64,000 bases of DNA from Microbacterium oxydans. Lineage in GTDB: Bacteria; Actinomycetota; Actinomycetes; Actinomycetales; Microbacteriaceae. Below are positions 32,293 to 47,646 of the stretch, piece after piece. A program made the position numbers and the translations under genes. Each line of letters begins with the position of its first letter. Position 1 is the first letter of the stretch. The notes beneath the pieces were generated by a model. The model was not told where the DNA came from. It saw only the letters and a list, made by a program, of their open reading frames with translations, and ran no database searches. The stretch spans positions 496,001 through 560,000 of the forward strand of contig NZ_BJOG01000004.1 in the NCBI RefSeq assembly GCF_006540085.1, read 5' to 3'.

Positions 32293-33135
32293 ATGCTGCG
32301 CATCGCTGTTCCCAACAAGGGCTCGCTCTCCGAGACCGCCGCCGACATGCTCGCCGAGGCGGGCTACGCCGGCCGTCGAGACCCCAAAACCCTGCACGTC
32401 ATCGACGCCGACAACGACGTCGAGTTCTTCTTCCTCCGTCCCAAGGACATCGCCACCTATGTCGGCTCCGGCGCGATCGACGTCGGCATCACCGGTCGTG
32501 ACCTGCTGCTCGATGCACGCATGCCCGGTGCGCGCGAGATCGAAGCTCTCGGCTTCGCCGGCTCGACTTTCCGCTTCGCCGCGCCGACCGGACGCTACAC
32601 CGATGTGAGCGAGCTCGACGGGCTCCGCATCGCGACGTCGTACCCCGGCCTCGTCGACGCGTTCCTCGACGAGCGTGACATCGCCGTCGACCTGGTGCCC
32701 CTCGACGGCGCCGTGGAGTCCGCGGTCCGCCTCGGTGTCGCCGATGCCGTCGCCGATGTCGTCGAGACCGGCACGACGCTGCGTCAGGCCGGGCTCGAGG
32801 TGTTCGGCCCCGTCATCCTGGAGTCGGAGGCGGTGCTCATCGCCGGACCCGTCGACGCCGAGGGCGCGGACACGCTGCTTCGCCGCCTGCGCGGTGTGAT
32901 GGTCGCTCGACGCTTCGTCATGATCGATTACGACCTTCCGGTCGCCCTCCTCGATGACGCCGTGAAGATCGCCGGGGGCGTGGAGTCGCCGACGGTCTCG
33001 CCGCTGCGTGACCCCGAGTGGGTGGCCGTGCGCGTCATGGTGGCTCGTTCCCGGGTCAACCCCGTGATGGACGCTCTCTACGCGCTGGGTGCACGGGCCA
33101 TCCTCGTCACCGCGATCCACAACGCGAGGCTCTGA
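32293..33135 (+). CDS. hisG: ATP phosphoribosyltransferase (long form)
   Basis: A 280-residue enzyme that commits PRPP and ATP to histidine synthesis. The N-terminal [23 protein letters not shown] and the PRPP region [15 protein letters not shown] are present. About 75 C-terminal residues form the HisG_C regulatory domain, so it is the long, histidine-inhibited form that needs no HisZ. The stop shares one base with the hisF ATG (TGATG). Confidence 0.95.
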   Translation: MLRIAVPNKGSLSETAADMLAEAGYAGRRDPKTLHVIDADNDVEFFFLRPKDIATYVGSGAIDVGITGRDLLLDARMPGAREIEALGFAGSTFRFAAPTGRYTDVSELDGLRIATSYPGLVDAFLDERDIAVDLVPLDGAVESAVRLGVADAVADVVETGTTLRQAGLEVFGPVILESEAVLIAGPVDAEGADTLLRRLRGVMVARRFVMIDYDLPVALLDDAVKIAGGVESPTVSPLRDPEWVAVRVMVARSRVNPVMDALYALGARAILVTAIHNARL

Positions 33136-33896
33136 TGACGCTCGCGAGCCGTGTCATCCCGTGTCTCGACGTCGCCGATGGGCGCGTCGTCAAAGGGGTG
33201 AACTTCGAGAACCTGCGGGACATGGGCGACCCCGTCGAGCTCGCCAGGCACTACGCGGCGCAGGGTGCGGACGAGATCACCTTCCTCGATGTCACCGCGA
33301 CGGTCGACGCCCGCGCCACGACGTATGACGTCGTGCAGCGGACGGCGGAGCAGGTGTTCGTGCCGCTCACCGTCGGCGGGGGAGTGCGCAGCGTCGACGA
33401 CGTGGCGCGCCTGCTGTCGGTCGGCGCGGACAAGGTCGGCGTGAACTCGGCGGCCATCGCGCGCCCGGAGCTCATCGGCGAGATCGCCGACCGCTTCGGT
33501 GCGCAGGTGCTCGTGCTCTCGCTCGACGTGAAGCGCGCGCCCACGACCCACTCGGGCTTCGTCGTCACCACGCACGGCGGCCGCACGCAGACCACTCTCG
33601 ACGCCCTCGACTGGGCGCGGGAGGCGGCGGAGCGCGGAGCGGGCGAGCTTCTCGTCAACTCGATCGATGCGGACGGCACCAGAGACGGCTTCGACCTGGA
33701 GCTCGTGCGCCTGATGCGGGAGGCGGCGTCCGTGCCCGTCATCGCATCGGGCGGTGCCGGAAAGGCATCGGACTTCGCGCCCGCCATCAAAGCCGGTGCC
33801 GACGCCGTGCTCGCGGCCAGTGTGTTCCACACCGGCGCGCTCACGGTCGGCGACGTCAAGGACGCGCTTCGCGCGGAGGGGGTTCTCGTCCGATGA
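33135..33896 (+). CDS. hisF: Imidazole glycerol phosphate synthase cyclase subunit
   Basis: A 253-residue TIM-barrel cyclase that uses ammonia from HisH to form IGP and AICAR. Both catalytic aspartates are seen, in [14 protein letters not shown] and [20 protein letters not shown] phosphate-binding loops GGGVRS and ASGGAGK are present. hisH, hisA, hisB, hisC and hisD are not in this window, so the his genes are split between loci. It overlaps hisI by four bases. Confidence 0.96.
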   Translation: MTLASRVIPCLDVADGRVVKGVNFENLRDMGDPVELARHYAAQGADEITFLDVTATVDARATTYDVVQRTAEQVFVPLTVGGGVRSVDDVARLLSVGADKVGVNSAAIARPELIGEIADRFGAQVLVLSLDVKRAPTTHSGFVVTTHGGRTQTTLDALDWAREAAERGAGELLVNSIDADGTRDGFDLELVRLMREAASVPVIASGGAGKASDFAPAIKAGADAVLAASVFHTGALTVGDVKDALRAEGVLVR

Positions 33897-34273
33897 GCGA
33901 CGCGGAAGCACAGACGACATCCGTCGACGAGCGCATCGCGCAGGTCGCCTTCAACGCCGACGGGCTCGCGCCGGTCATCGTGCAGCAGTGGGACACGCGC
34001 GAGGTGCTGATGCTCGCCTGGGTCGACGCCGAGGCGCTGCGACGCACCCTGACCTCCGGACGGGCGACCTACTGGTCCCGGTCCCGCCGGGAGTACTGGC
34101 GCAAGGGCGACACGTCCGGACACATCCAGGTCGTGCACGAGGCGCGTCTGGACTGCGACGGCGATGCGATCCTGCTCCTCGTGGCCCAGACCGGCCCCGC
34201 CTGCCACACCGGCACGCGCACCTGCTTCGACACGAACGACCTCGAGGCCGTCACCGGAACGGATCGCTCATGA
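33893..34273 (+). CDS. hisI: Phosphoribosyl-AMP cyclohydrolase
   Basis: A 126-residue zinc enzyme that opens the purine ring of PR-AMP. The conserved [41 protein letters not shown] and the zinc cysteines in [10 protein letters not shown] are all visible. Its stop overlaps the start of the tryptophan-associated membrane gene (ATGA), which is where trpE would be expected in many relatives. Confidence 0.95.
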   Translation: MSDAEAQTTSVDERIAQVAFNADGLAPVIVQQWDTREVLMLAWVDAEALRRTLTSGRATYWSRSRREYWRKGDTSGHIQVVHEARLDCDGDAILLLVAQTGPACHTGTRTCFDTNDLEAVTGTDRS

Positions 34274-34857
34274 GCCTCGCGAAACGCGGTCGCGCGCTGT
34301 CCGTCTCCGGCTTCCTTCTCGCCGGGGCGATCGGCATCATCTCGTCGACTCAGACCTGGCTGACCGTGGAGCGCGCCGACGCGGGCGAGGCGATCCTGGT
34401 CCCCGGGGCGTCCGCCCTGGTGCTTCTCGCCCCGCTCAGCCTGGCTGTGCTCGCTCTCGGCGCCGCGCTGTCGATCGCGGGCAAGCCGGTGCGCCTCGTG
34501 TTCGGCGTGCTCGCGGCGGCGACAGCCGTGTTCCTCGGTTGGTCGACTCTCCAGCTGCTGCTCTCCGAACCCTTCGACGCCGTCGGGGCCACCGTGACCG
34601 AGGTGACCGGATTGGCGGGAGGCATGGCGGTCCATGAGGTGGTCGCGAGCATCGTGCCTTCGGCCTGGCCGTACATCGCGCTCGTGGGCTGGGCGATCCT
34701 GCTGGCGGCCTCGGTCGTGGTCCTCACGACGTGGCGCGGGTGGAAGGCCGGTGGACGCCGATACCGCACCGACCGCGTCGATGTCGCGCACGACGGGCCC
34801 GTCGATGCCGTCGATTCCTGGGACGAGCTATCCCGGGGAACCGATCCGACACGCTGA
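34270..34857 (+). CDS. Trp biosynthesis-associated membrane protein
   Basis: A 195-residue protein with four predicted transmembrane segments (about residues 10-26, 45-68, 72-93 and 130-150) and a hydrophilic C-terminal tail containing [12 protein letters not shown]. It matches the small integral membrane family that sits in actinobacterial trp operons (the Rv1610 position). The function is unknown; the constant link with trp genes suggests a part in tryptophan or anthranilate handling. It overlaps hisI by four bases. Confidence 0.88.
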   Translation: MSLAKRGRALSVSGFLLAGAIGIISSTQTWLTVERADAGEAILVPGASALVLLAPLSLAVLALGAALSIAGKPVRLVFGVLAAATAVFLGWSTLQLLLSEPFDAVGATVTEVTGLAGGMAVHEVVASIVPSAWPYIALVGWAILLAASVVVLTTWRGWKAGGRRYRTDRVDVAHDGPVDAVDSWDELSRGTDPTR

Positions 34858-34863
34858 CCCCGA

Positions 34864-34869
34864 TAGACT
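34864..34869 (+). promoter_or_regulatory. Candidate -10 box for the 34905-trpCBA genes
   Basis: TAGACT lies 35 nt before the ATG at 34905, with a GGAGGA ribosome-binding site between them. It would drive the small membrane gene and trpC-trpB-trpA. No Trp-rich leader peptide is seen in the gap. Confidence 0.5.
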
Positions 34870-34904
34870 GAATCCGAACCGCACGTCGTCCCCCGGAGGA
34901 GAAC

Positions 34905-35135
34905 ATGACCAACCCGATCGCCGATCCCGGCCACGGACACTCGCCTGCCGCTTGGACCGCTGTGGTCATCATGCTGGTCGGCTTCGCCGCCGCCACGGTC
35001 GCGTTCTGCTTCGAGCAGCCCGTCCTCGTCATCGCCTCGGTGGCCCTCGTCCCGATCGGCGCGATCGTCGGCTGGGCGCTGGCAAAGGCCGGTTACGGCG
35101 TGAAGGGTCCGAAGTACGCTCCGAAGGCGCACTAA
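34905..35135 (+). CDS. Small HGxxPAAWT-type membrane protein
   Basis: A 76-residue protein with an N-terminal GHGHSPAAWTAV motif, two hydrophobic segments (about 16-36 and 40-62) and a short basic tail. Proteins with this HGxxPxAWT signature are common directly upstream of trpC in Actinomycetota. The function is unknown. A strong SD (GGAGGA) precedes the ATG. The stop shares one base with the trpC start (TAATG), so the two are coupled. Confidence 0.85.
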   Translation: MTNPIADPGHGHSPAAWTAVVIMLVGFAAATVAFCFEQPVLVIASVALVPIGAIVGWALAKAGYGVKGPKYAPKAH

Positions 35136-35908
35136 TGGTGCTCGCCGACCTGACGGCCGGCGCTGTCGCAGACGCCGAGCGTCGCGCCCTGTCGCGACCG
35201 CTGGCCGCCCTCGAGCGAGACGCTCTCGCCCGTCCCGCAGCGAAGGACGCACTCTCGTTCCTCGCGCCTGCGGATCGCGTGAAGATCATCGCCGAGGTCA
35301 AGCGTGCGAGTCCCTCGAGAGGCGCACTCGCCGACATCCCCGACCCGGCTCTTCAGGCATCGCTGTATGAGACGGGCGGTGCGTCCGCGATCAGCGTGCT
35401 CACGGAGGAGCGTCGTTTCGGTGGCAGCCTCGCCGACCTCGAGGCGGTCACGGCGCGGGTCTCGCTCCCCGTGCTGCGCAAGGACTTCATCGCGTCCCGC
35501 TACCAGGTGCTCGAGGCGCGTGCAGCCGGCGCCGATCTCGTCCTGCTCATCGTCGCCGGCCTCGAGCCCGACGTGCTGCGTGATCTCTTCGGCTTCATCG
35601 GCGAGCTGGGCATGACGCCGCTCGTCGAGACGCATTCCGCTGACGAGCTCGAAGCCGCGGTCGACCTCGGCGCCCCCCTGATCGGCGTCAACGCGCGGGA
35701 CCTGAAGACCCTCGAACTCGATCGTGACCTGTTCGGGCGCCTGGTCGAGCGCATCCCCGACACGGCGGTCAAGATCGCGGAGTCGGCGGTGCTCACTCCG
35801 GCTGACGTCGTGCACTACCGTTCCGCGGGCGCCGACGTCGTGCTGATCGGCGAGGCGCTCGTGACCGGCGACCCCGTCGCCACCCTCAAGAGTTTCCTGG
35901 AGGCATGA
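35135..35908 (+). CDS. trpC: Indole-3-glycerol phosphate synthase
   Basis: A 257-residue TIM-barrel enzyme that forms indole-3-glycerol phosphate from CdRP. Catalytic and substrate elements [29 protein letters not shown] and IAESAVLT are present. It is not fused to TrpF. The ATG at 35135 overlaps the small gene upstream, and the stop overlaps trpB. Confidence 0.96.
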   Translation: MVLADLTAGAVADAERRALSRPLAALERDALARPAAKDALSFLAPADRVKIIAEVKRASPSRGALADIPDPALQASLYETGGASAISVLTEERRFGGSLADLEAVTARVSLPVLRKDFIASRYQVLEARAAGADLVLLIVAGLEPDVLRDLFGFIGELGMTPLVETHSADELEAAVDLGAPLIGVNARDLKTLELDRDLFGRLVERIPDTAVKIAESAVLTPADVVHYRSAGADVVLIGEALVTGDPVATLKSFLEA

Positions 35909-37176
35909 TGAGCCTGCGCGACCAGCACGGCCCCTTCTTCGGCGAGTTCGGCGGGCGGTACATGCCCGAGTCGCTCATCGCGGCGATCGATGAGCTCACG
36001 GTGGCCTACGAGGCCGCGATCGTCGACCCGTCGTTCCGCGACGAGCTCGCGCATCTGCTCAGCTCCTATGCCGGGCGCCCCTCCGCGATCACCGAGGTCC
36101 CGAGATTCGCCGAACATGCCGGCGGTGCGCGCATCTTCCTCAAGCGCGAAGACCTCAACCACACCGGGTCCCACAAGATCAACAACGTGCTCGGCCAGGC
36201 TCTGCTCACCAAGCGCCTCGGCAAGACCCGCGTGATCGCGGAGACCGGTGCCGGACAGCACGGCGTGGCGACGGCGACGGCGGCAGCGCTGTTCGGTCTG
36301 GGCTGCACCATCTACATGGGCGAGGTCGACACCGAACGGCAGGCGCTCAACGTGGCTCGCATGCGCCTCCTCGGCGCCGAGGTGGTCCCGGTGACCTCCG
36401 GCTCGCGCACGCTCAAGGACGCGATCAACGACGCCTATCGCGACTGGGTCGCTTCGGTGGAGACCACCAACTACATCTTCGGCACGGCGGCGGGTCCGCA
36501 CCCGTTCCCGGCGATGGTCCGCGACTTCCAGAAGATCATCGGCGAAGAGGCCCGCGCGCAGTTGCTCGACGAAGTGGGACGGCTTCCCGATGCGGTCATG
36601 GCGTGCGTCGGCGGTGGCTCCAATGCGATCGGCATGTTCGACGCGTTCCTCGACGACGAGGGTGTCCGACTCTACGGGGTCGAGGCCGCCGGCGACGGCG
36701 TCGACACCGAGAAGCACGCGGCATCGATCGAGCGCGGCCGCCCTGGCGTGCTCCACGGTGCGAAGACCTACGTCCTCCAGGATGCCGACGGCCAGACGAT
36801 CGAGTCCCACTCCATCTCGGCCGGTCTCGACTACCCCGGTGTCGGCCCCGAGCACTCCTGGCTCGCCGACATCGGTCGCGCCGAGTACATCCCGGCGACC
36901 GACGACGAGGCGATGCAGGCGTTGCGTCTGCTCAGCCGGACCGAGGGGATCATCCCCGCCATCGAATCGGCACACGCCCTCGCCGGGGCACTGCGCATCG
37001 GTCGCGAGCTCGGTCCCGACGGCTTGATCGCCGTCTGCCTGTCCGGTCGCGGCGACAAGGACATGGACACCGCGGCCCGCTACTTCCAGCTCTACGACGA
37101 GGCCGCTCTGGCCCACGACGTCGAGCAGGAGAGCGAAGAGGAAGAACGCATCGCGAAGGGGGAACCGCAGCTGTGA
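35905..37176 (+). CDS. trpB: Tryptophan synthase beta chain
   Basis: A 423-residue PLP enzyme that joins indole and serine. The PLP lysine is in [10 protein letters not shown], the glutamate in AETGAGQHG, and the phosphate-binding loop is GGGSNAIG. The N-terminus [14 protein letters not shown] matches the TrpB1 type that partners TrpA. The tail after residue 400 is acidic and variable. A second in-frame ATG follows the first immediately. GTGA overlap with trpA. Confidence 0.97.
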   Translation: MMSLRDQHGPFFGEFGGRYMPESLIAAIDELTVAYEAAIVDPSFRDELAHLLSSYAGRPSAITEVPRFAEHAGGARIFLKREDLNHTGSHKINNVLGQALLTKRLGKTRVIAETGAGQHGVATATAAALFGLGCTIYMGEVDTERQALNVARMRLLGAEVVPVTSGSRTLKDAINDAYRDWVASVETTNYIFGTAAGPHPFPAMVRDFQKIIGEEARAQLLDEVGRLPDAVMACVGGGSNAIGMFDAFLDDEGVRLYGVEAAGDGVDTEKHAASIERGRPGVLHGAKTYVLQDADGQTIESHSISAGLDYPGVGPEHSWLADIGRAEYIPATDDEAMQALRLLSRTEGIIPAIESAHALAGALRIGRELGPDGLIAVCLSGRGDKDMDTAARYFQLYDEAALAHDVEQESEEEERIAKGEPQL

Positions 37177-37976
37177 GCCGCGTCGAACAAGCCATCCAGC
37201 GTGCGCAGGACGCCGGCCGCAGCGCCTTCGTCGGGTACCTGCCCGTCGGCTTCCCCGATCTCGAGACGAGCATCCAGGCAGCCATCGCCCTGGCCGAGAA
37301 CGGCGTCGACATCATCGAGCTGGGACCGCCGTACAGCGACCCGGTGATGGACGGCGCGATCATCCAGGAGGCGACCACCAAGGCTCTGGCTGCGGGTTTC
37401 CGGATGGCCGACCTCTTCACGGCGATCCGCGCCATCACGGCGGCCACCGATGTCCCCGTGCTCGTGATGACCTACTGGAACCCTGTTCTGCAGTACGGCA
37501 TCGATCGCTACGCGGATGACCTGCTCGCCGCGGGCGGTGCCGGGCTCATCACGCCGGACATCACGCCGGACGCGGCAGGGGAGTGGATCGCAGCCAGCGA
37601 GCGGACCGGCCTCGACCGGGTGTTCCTGGCGGCGCCGACCTCCTCCGATGAACGACTCGACCTGGTGGTGAAGTCCTCCACGGGGTTCGTGTACACGGTC
37701 TCGACGATGGGCATCACGGGGGAGCGCGCCGAACTCGACCGCGCTGCCCGCACCCTCGTCGGGCGCCTGCGGGCGCACGGAGCTCACCGCGCCTGCGTCG
37801 GAATCGGCATCTCCACCGCCGAGCAGATCGCCGGAGTCTCCGAGTACGCCGACGGCGCCATCGTCGGCACGGCGCTCGTCCGCGCTCTGCGTGACGGCGG
37901 AGTACCGGCCCTCGCAGAAGTCACCCGAAACCTGGCCTCCGGCACCTCGTCGGCACGCCCCGATCACGAGAACTAG
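37173..37976 (+). CDS. trpA: Tryptophan synthase alpha chain
   Basis: A 267-residue TIM-barrel subunit that cleaves indole-3-glycerol phosphate and passes indole to Trp[27 protein letters not shown] with both catalytic acids, and the [13 protein letters not shown] phosphate loop are present. The GTG overlaps trpB. The lgt promoter lies across its last codon. trpE, trpG, trpD and trpF are absent from the window. Confidence 0.96.
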   Translation: MSRVEQAIQRAQDAGRSAFVGYLPVGFPDLETSIQAAIALAENGVDIIELGPPYSDPVMDGAIIQEATTKALAAGFRMADLFTAIRAITAATDVPVLVMTYWNPVLQYGIDRYADDLLAAGGAGLITPDITPDAAGEWIAASERTGLDRVFLAAPTSSDERLDLVVKSSTGFVYTVSTMGITGERAELDRAARTLVGRLRAHGAHRACVGIGISTAEQIAGVSEYADGAIVGTALVRALRDGGVPALAEVTRNLASGTSSARPDHEN

Positions 37977-37979
37977 AAT
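37974..37979 (+). promoter_or_regulatory. Candidate leaderless -10 box for lgt
   Basis: TAGAAT overlaps the trpA stop and ends 7 nt before the lgt ATG. There is no Shine-Dalgarno sequence, so a leaderless transcript is likely. Confidence 0.55.
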
Positions 37980-37986
37980 CGCACTC

Positions 37987-39012
37987 ATGTCACTCGCGCT
38001 CCACAGCACCTTCACGAACGTGCTCGCCAGCATCCCGAGCCCCACGGTCTCGTATTTCGACCTCGGGCCGATCCGGATCCACTTCTACGCGCTGTGCATC
38101 ATCGCCGGCATCATCGCCGCGACGTTCCTGACCAACCACCGCCTCACCAAGCGTGGAGCGGAGCCGTGGGTCGTGATCGACATCTCGATCCTCGCAGTGC
38201 CGCTGGCGATCATCGGCGCGCGCATCTTCCACGTGCTCACCCACCCGAACGACTACTTCGGCGAGGGTATCAACACCTGGAACCCGTTCCAGCCAGGCTC
38301 CGTCTGGGCCATCTGGGAGGGCGGCATCGCGATCTTCGGCGCGCTCATCGGCGGTGCCATCGGCGCGTACCTCGGGTGCCGCTGGACAGGCATCCGCTTC
38401 TGGACGTTCGCCGACGCGCTGGCACCCGGTCTGCTGCTGGCACAGGCCATGGGTCGCTTCGGCAACTGGTTCAACAACGAACTCTTCGGGCTTCCCACCG
38501 ATCTGCCCTGGGGTCTGGAGATCCCGTCCACCAACTCGGCCTTCCCCCCTGGACTTCCCGAGGGCACGCTGTTCCACCCCACCTTCCTGTACGAGGTGAT
38601 CTGGAACGGTCTCGGCGTCATCGTCCTGCTGTGGCTCGGTCGCAAGCTCTTCTTCCAGTGGGGTCGCCTCTTCGCGATCTACCTGATCTGGTACAGCGCC
38701 GGTCGCATCCTCTGGGAGTCGATCCGCATCGATCCGAGCGAGATCATCCTGGGCCTGCGCAGCAACGTCCTCGCGGCCATCATCGGCGTGCTCATCGGTG
38801 TCGCGATCCTCATCGTGCAGACGCGTCGTCACCCCGGACTGGAGCCGTCGCCGTACCAGCCCGGTCGCGAACGGACCGACCCGGACGCTGTTGTACAATC
38901 GCAGGACAATACCTCTGACTTCGTAGACGTGAGCGAGCCTCCGGCCGAAGAAGTCACCGCAGGAGCCACCGCCACAAGCACTGCTCCCACGAGCGAGGAC
39001 GGCTCTCGATAA
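37987..39012 (+). CDS. lgt: Prolipoprotein diacylglyceryl transferase
   Basis: A 341-residue polytopic membrane enzyme that moves diacylglycerol from phosphatidylglycerol to the lipobox cysteine. About seven transmembrane segments are predicted. The Lgt signature GRFGNWFNNELFG is present, as are the IRIHFYALCI segment and the WEGGIAIFGAL element. A C-terminal extension of about 60 residues is acidic, Thr/Ala-rich and probably disordered. The trpCBA-lgt order is the usual actinobacterial one. Start selected at 37987 because of the leaderless spacing. Confidence 0.95.
   Translation: MSLALHSTFTNVLASIPSPTVSYFDLGPIRIHFYALCIIAGIIAATFLTNHRLTKRGAEPWVVIDISILAVPLAIIGARIFHVLTHPNDYFGEGINTWNPFQPGSVWAIWEGGIAIFGALIGGAIGAYLGCRWTGIRFWTFADALAPGLLLAQAMGRFGNWFNNELFGLPTDLPWGLEIPSTNSAFPPGLPEGTLFHPTFLYEVIWNGLGVIVLLWLGRKLFFQWGRLFAIYLIWYSAGRILWESIRIDPSEIILGLRSNVLAAIIGVLIGVAILIVQTRRHPGLEPSPYQPGRERTDPDAVVQSQDNTSDFVDVSEPPAEEVTAGATATSTAPTSEDGSR
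38894..38899 (+). promoter_or_regulatory. Candidate -10 box for gltB
   Basis: TACAAT lies in the 3' end of lgt, about 200 nt before the gltB GTG, and would give a leader of some 195 nt. A GACAAT hexamer follows a few bases later. No clear nitrogen-regulator site was recognised. Confidence 0.35.
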
Positions 39013-39101
39013 CGCCGCCTCGTAGCGGGAGAACCATTGCACTGAACGAGCGGGCCGACGTCGTCCCCGGGTTTCACTCGAAGATCTGAGGACGGTAACT
39101 G

Positions 39102-45138
<6,037 letters not shown>

Positions 45139-45196
45139 GCTGAGGCCGGCACCGTCGCCTGATTCACCATCCCCCACTTCTACCCTGGAGCAATCT

Positions 45197-46645
45197 TTGA
45201 GACGCGCGAAAATCGTCGCCACCCTGGGCCCCGCCACCTCCACCTATGAGACGGTGCGCGCACTGATCGATGCGGGCGTGGACGTCGCCCGACTGAACCT
45301 CAGCCACGGTGACTACTCCGTGCACGAGAACAACTACGCCAACGTGCGCCGTGCCGCTGAGGACGCTGGTCGCCCCGTCGCGATCCTCGTCGACCTGCAG
45401 GGTCCGAAGATCCGTCTCGGCAAGTTCGAGGGCGGACCCTACGAACTCGCCAAGGGCGACATCTTCAAGATCACCACCGAGGACATCATCGGCAACAAGG
45501 AGATCTCCGGAACGACGTTCAAGGGACTCCCGCAGGACGTCAAGCCCGGTGACTTCCTCCTCATCGACGACGGCAAGGTCCGCGTCGAGGTCGTCGAGAC
45601 CGACGGTGTGACGGTCACCACCAAGGTCATCGTCGCCGGAGCGGTCTCGAACAACAAGGGCATCAACCTGCCCGGCGTCGCCGTGAACGTCCCCGCGCTG
45701 AGCGAGAAGGACGAGGAGGACCTCCGTTGGGGTCTGCGCATCGGCGCCGACCTGATCGCGCTGTCCTTCGTGCGCAACGCCGCCGATGTCATCCGCGTCC
45801 ACGAGATCATGGCGGAGGAGGGCGTCCGCGTCCCCGTCATCGCCAAGGTCGAGAAGCCGCAGGCGGTCGACGCGCTCGAGGAGATCGTCGACGCGTTCGA
45901 CTCGATCATGGTGGCCCGCGGCGACCTGGGTGTCGAGCTGCCGCTCGAGGCAGTCCCGATCGTGCAGAAGCGCGCCGTCGAGATCGCCCGCCGCATGGCG
46001 AAGCCGGTCATCGTCGCGACGCAGATGCTGGAGTCGATGATCAACAGCCCGGTGCCGACCCGCGCCGAGACGTCTGACGTCGCGAATGCCGTGCTCGACG
46101 GCGCCGACGCTGTGATGCTCTCGGGCGAGACCAGCGTGGGAGACTACCCGGTCGTCGTGGTCGAGACCATGGCGCGCATCATCGAGTCGACTGAGGAGCA
46201 CGGCCTGGAGCGCATCGCGCCGCTCACGACCAAGCCCCGCACGCAGGGTGGTGCGATCACCCTCGCCGCGCTCGAGGTCGCCGAGTTCGTCGACGCGAAG
46301 TTCCTCTGCGTCTTCACGCAGTCCGGTGACTCCGCCCGTCGCCTGTCGCGTCTGCGCTCGCGCATCCCGATGATCGCCTTCACCCCGGAGCCCGGCATCC
46401 GTCGCCGCATGGCGCTGACGTGGGGTATCCGCTCGACGCTGGTCGACATGGTCCAGCACACCGACCTGATGTACCACCAGGTCGATGAGTACCTGCTCGG
46501 CAACGGTCTGGCAGAAGAAGGGGACAAGGTCGTCGTGATCTCCGGTTCCCCTCCCGGAATCGTCGGATCCACGAACGACCTTCGCGTGCACAAGGTCGGC
46601 GATGCGATCCGCGGCGCCGCGCCGATCTACAAGGCCGGCGTCTGA
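45197..46645 (+). CDS. pyk: Pyruvate kinase
   Basis: A 482-residue glycolytic enzyme that makes pyruvate and ATP from PEP. Signatures: RRAKIVATLGPAT at the N-terminus, RLNLSHGDY, DLQGPKIRLG, IAKVEKPQAVD and the metal site MVARGDLGVE. The C-terminal allosteric domain ends at about 480. The best start is TTG at 45197: it puts the family N-terminus at residue 2 and follows GGAG by six bases, while upstream in-frame ATG (45110) would overlap gltD. A strong hairpin terminator follows. Confidence 0.95.
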   Translation: MRRAKIVATLGPATSTYETVRALIDAGVDVARLNLSHGDYSVHENNYANVRRAAEDAGRPVAILVDLQGPKIRLGKFEGGPYELAKGDIFKITTEDIIGNKEISGTTFKGLPQDVKPGDFLLIDDGKVRVEVVETDGVTVTTKVIVAGAVSNNKGINLPGVAVNVPALSEKDEEDLRWGLRIGADLIALSFVRNAADVIRVHEIMAEEGVRVPVIAKVEKPQAVDALEEIVDAFDSIMVARGDLGVELPLEAVPIVQKRAVEIARRMAKPVIVATQMLESMINSPVPTRAETSDVANAVLDGADAVMLSGETSVGDYPVVVVETMARIIESTEEHGLERIAPLTTKPRTQGGAITLAALEVAEFVDAKFLCVFTQSGDSARRLSRLRSRIPMIAFTPEPGIRRRMALTWGIRSTLVDMVQHTDLMYHQVDEYLLGNGLAEEGDKVVVISGSPPGIVGSTNDLRVHKVGDAIRGAAPIYKAGV

Positions 46646-46656
46646 CGTACGTCATC

Positions 46657-46690
46657 CAGAGGGGGTGGGACTTCGGTCCTGCCCCCTCTG
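46657..46690 (+). terminator. Terminator after pyk with UUCG loop
   Basis: A 15-bp stem (46657-46671 with 46676-46690, two G-U pairs) closes the very stable C(TTCG)G tetraloop 11 nt after the pyk stop. The following bases TCGTCC give only a weak U-tract. Confidence 0.8.
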
Positions 46691-46716
46691 TCGTCCGCTT
46701 CGGGTAGCTTTCAGGC

Positions 46717-46761
46717 ATGGACACGCATCGCCGTCGAAGGAGGCCGTCATCGGCGTGCTGA
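46717..46761 (+). CDS. Candidate leaderless Arg-rich mini-ORF (14 codons)
   Basis: An ATG lies 6 nt after a TAGCTT -10-like box (46705-46710). It opens a 14-codon frame, MDTHRRRRRPSSAC, that ends at 46761 and overlaps the GTG start of the hydrolase gene at 46755 in another frame. Its AGG AGG codons are also the ribosome-binding site of the downstream gene. Translation of the mini-ORF would therefore pass straight over the downstream initiation site. It could be a translational coupling or regulatory leader ORF, or chance. Confidence 0.35.
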   Translation: MDTHRRRRRPSSAC

Positions 46762-47411
46762 GGAACGCGCGATGGTGGATAGCCGATTACGCGTACGCGG
46801 GGTACTGGCAGGTCCGTGCGGCACTCGACCGCACCGATCCGTCGTCCTTCGTCTCCGGAGATGCTGCACACATCGTCGTGCTCCCCGGCGTCTACGAGAC
46901 CTGGCGGTTCCTGCAGCCGCTCGTCGTCGCGATGCATGAACGTGGTCATCCGGTGCACATCGTCGAGGCGCTCCACCGGAATGAGCGTCCTGTGGCCGAG
47001 ATGGCCGCGGTCGTGGCGGCGTTCCTCGAGGAGCGCGGGCTCGAAGACGTGATCCTCGTCGCGCACAGCAAGGGCGGCCTTGCGGGGAAGACCGTGATGA
47101 CCGGTCCGGCGGGCACGCGCGTGCGGTCGATGCTCGCGATCGCCGCACCGTTCGGCGGGTCGCGCTATGCGCGGTTGATGCTCTCCAGAACGCTTCGTGC
47201 GTTCTCACCGCTCGACCCGTCGATCGTGGATCTGGCGCAGCAGGTGACGGTGAACGAGCGGATCGTCTCGGTGTACGCGGCGTTCGACCCTCACATCCCC
47301 GAAGGCAGCGAACTGGCCGGCGCCAAGAACGTGCGCCTCGATACGGGCGGGCACTTCCGGATCCTCGCGCATCCACGCGTTCTGGCGGAGCTCGCGGTGC
47401 TCGCGGAATAG
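46755..47411 (+). CDS. Alpha/beta-hydrolase (lipase-like)
   Basis: A 218-residue alpha/beta-hydrolase. The nucleophile elbow is VAHSKGGLAG with Ser105; VVLPGVYETWRFL near residue 35 is the oxyanion-loop region, and a C-terminal histidine (GGHFRILAHP) completes the likely triad. No signal peptide is obvious. The GTG at 46755 follows AAGGAGG by ten bases; the open frame reaching back to 46602 overlaps pyk and the terminator, so it is not used. The substrate is unknown; triacylglycerol-lipase and esterase-like roles are possible. Confidence 0.8.
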   Translation: MLRNARWWIADYAYAGYWQVRAALDRTDPSSFVSGDAAHIVVLPGVYETWRFLQPLVVAMHERGHPVHIVEALHRNERPVAEMAAVVAAFLEERGLEDVILVAHSKGGLAGKTVMTGPAGTRVRSMLAIAAPFGGSRYARLMLSRTLRAFSPLDPSIVDLAQQVTVNERIVSVYAAFDPHIPEGSELAGAKNVRLDTGGHFRILAHPRVLAELAVLAE

Positions 47412-47462
47412 TCGATCAGTCGCCCGCGCCGGAATTCGCGCGTTCGTTCGATCGATGTTGGG

Positions 47463-47545
47463 TGCCGGCGGTGGGACTCGAACCCACACGCCCTTTCGGA
47501 CAAAGCATTTTGAGTGCTCCGCGTCTGCCATTCCGCCACGCCGGC
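47463..47545 (-). tRNA. tRNA-Leu (anticodon CAA)
   Basis: Read on the - strand, an 83-nt cloverleaf fits: acceptor GCCGGCG paired with CGCCGGC, anticodon loop CTCAAAA giving anticodon CAA (reads UUG), a long type II variable arm, and the T-arm GTGGGTTCGAGTCCCAC. The discriminator is A and the CCA end is not encoded (the next bases are CCC). A TAAAGT box on the - strand (47564-47569) is a possible promoter. It is the only RNA gene seen and lies against the direction of its neighbours. Confidence 0.95.
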
Positions 47546-47634
47546 TCGTGTGTCGCGTCTACGACTTTAGCGCAGAGCAGGAGGCGCGACCGTCCGCGCC
47601 GAGCGCCTGAGGCCTGCAGACAGGGGCACTCCAC

Positions 47635-47640
47635 TAGGAT
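47635..47640 (+). promoter_or_regulatory. Candidate leaderless -10 box for the ANTAR regulator
   Basis: TAGGAT ends 6 nt before the GTG at 47647, and no Shine-Dalgarno sequence is present. A leaderless transcript is likely. Confidence 0.55.
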
Positions 47641-47646
47641 GGGTGT

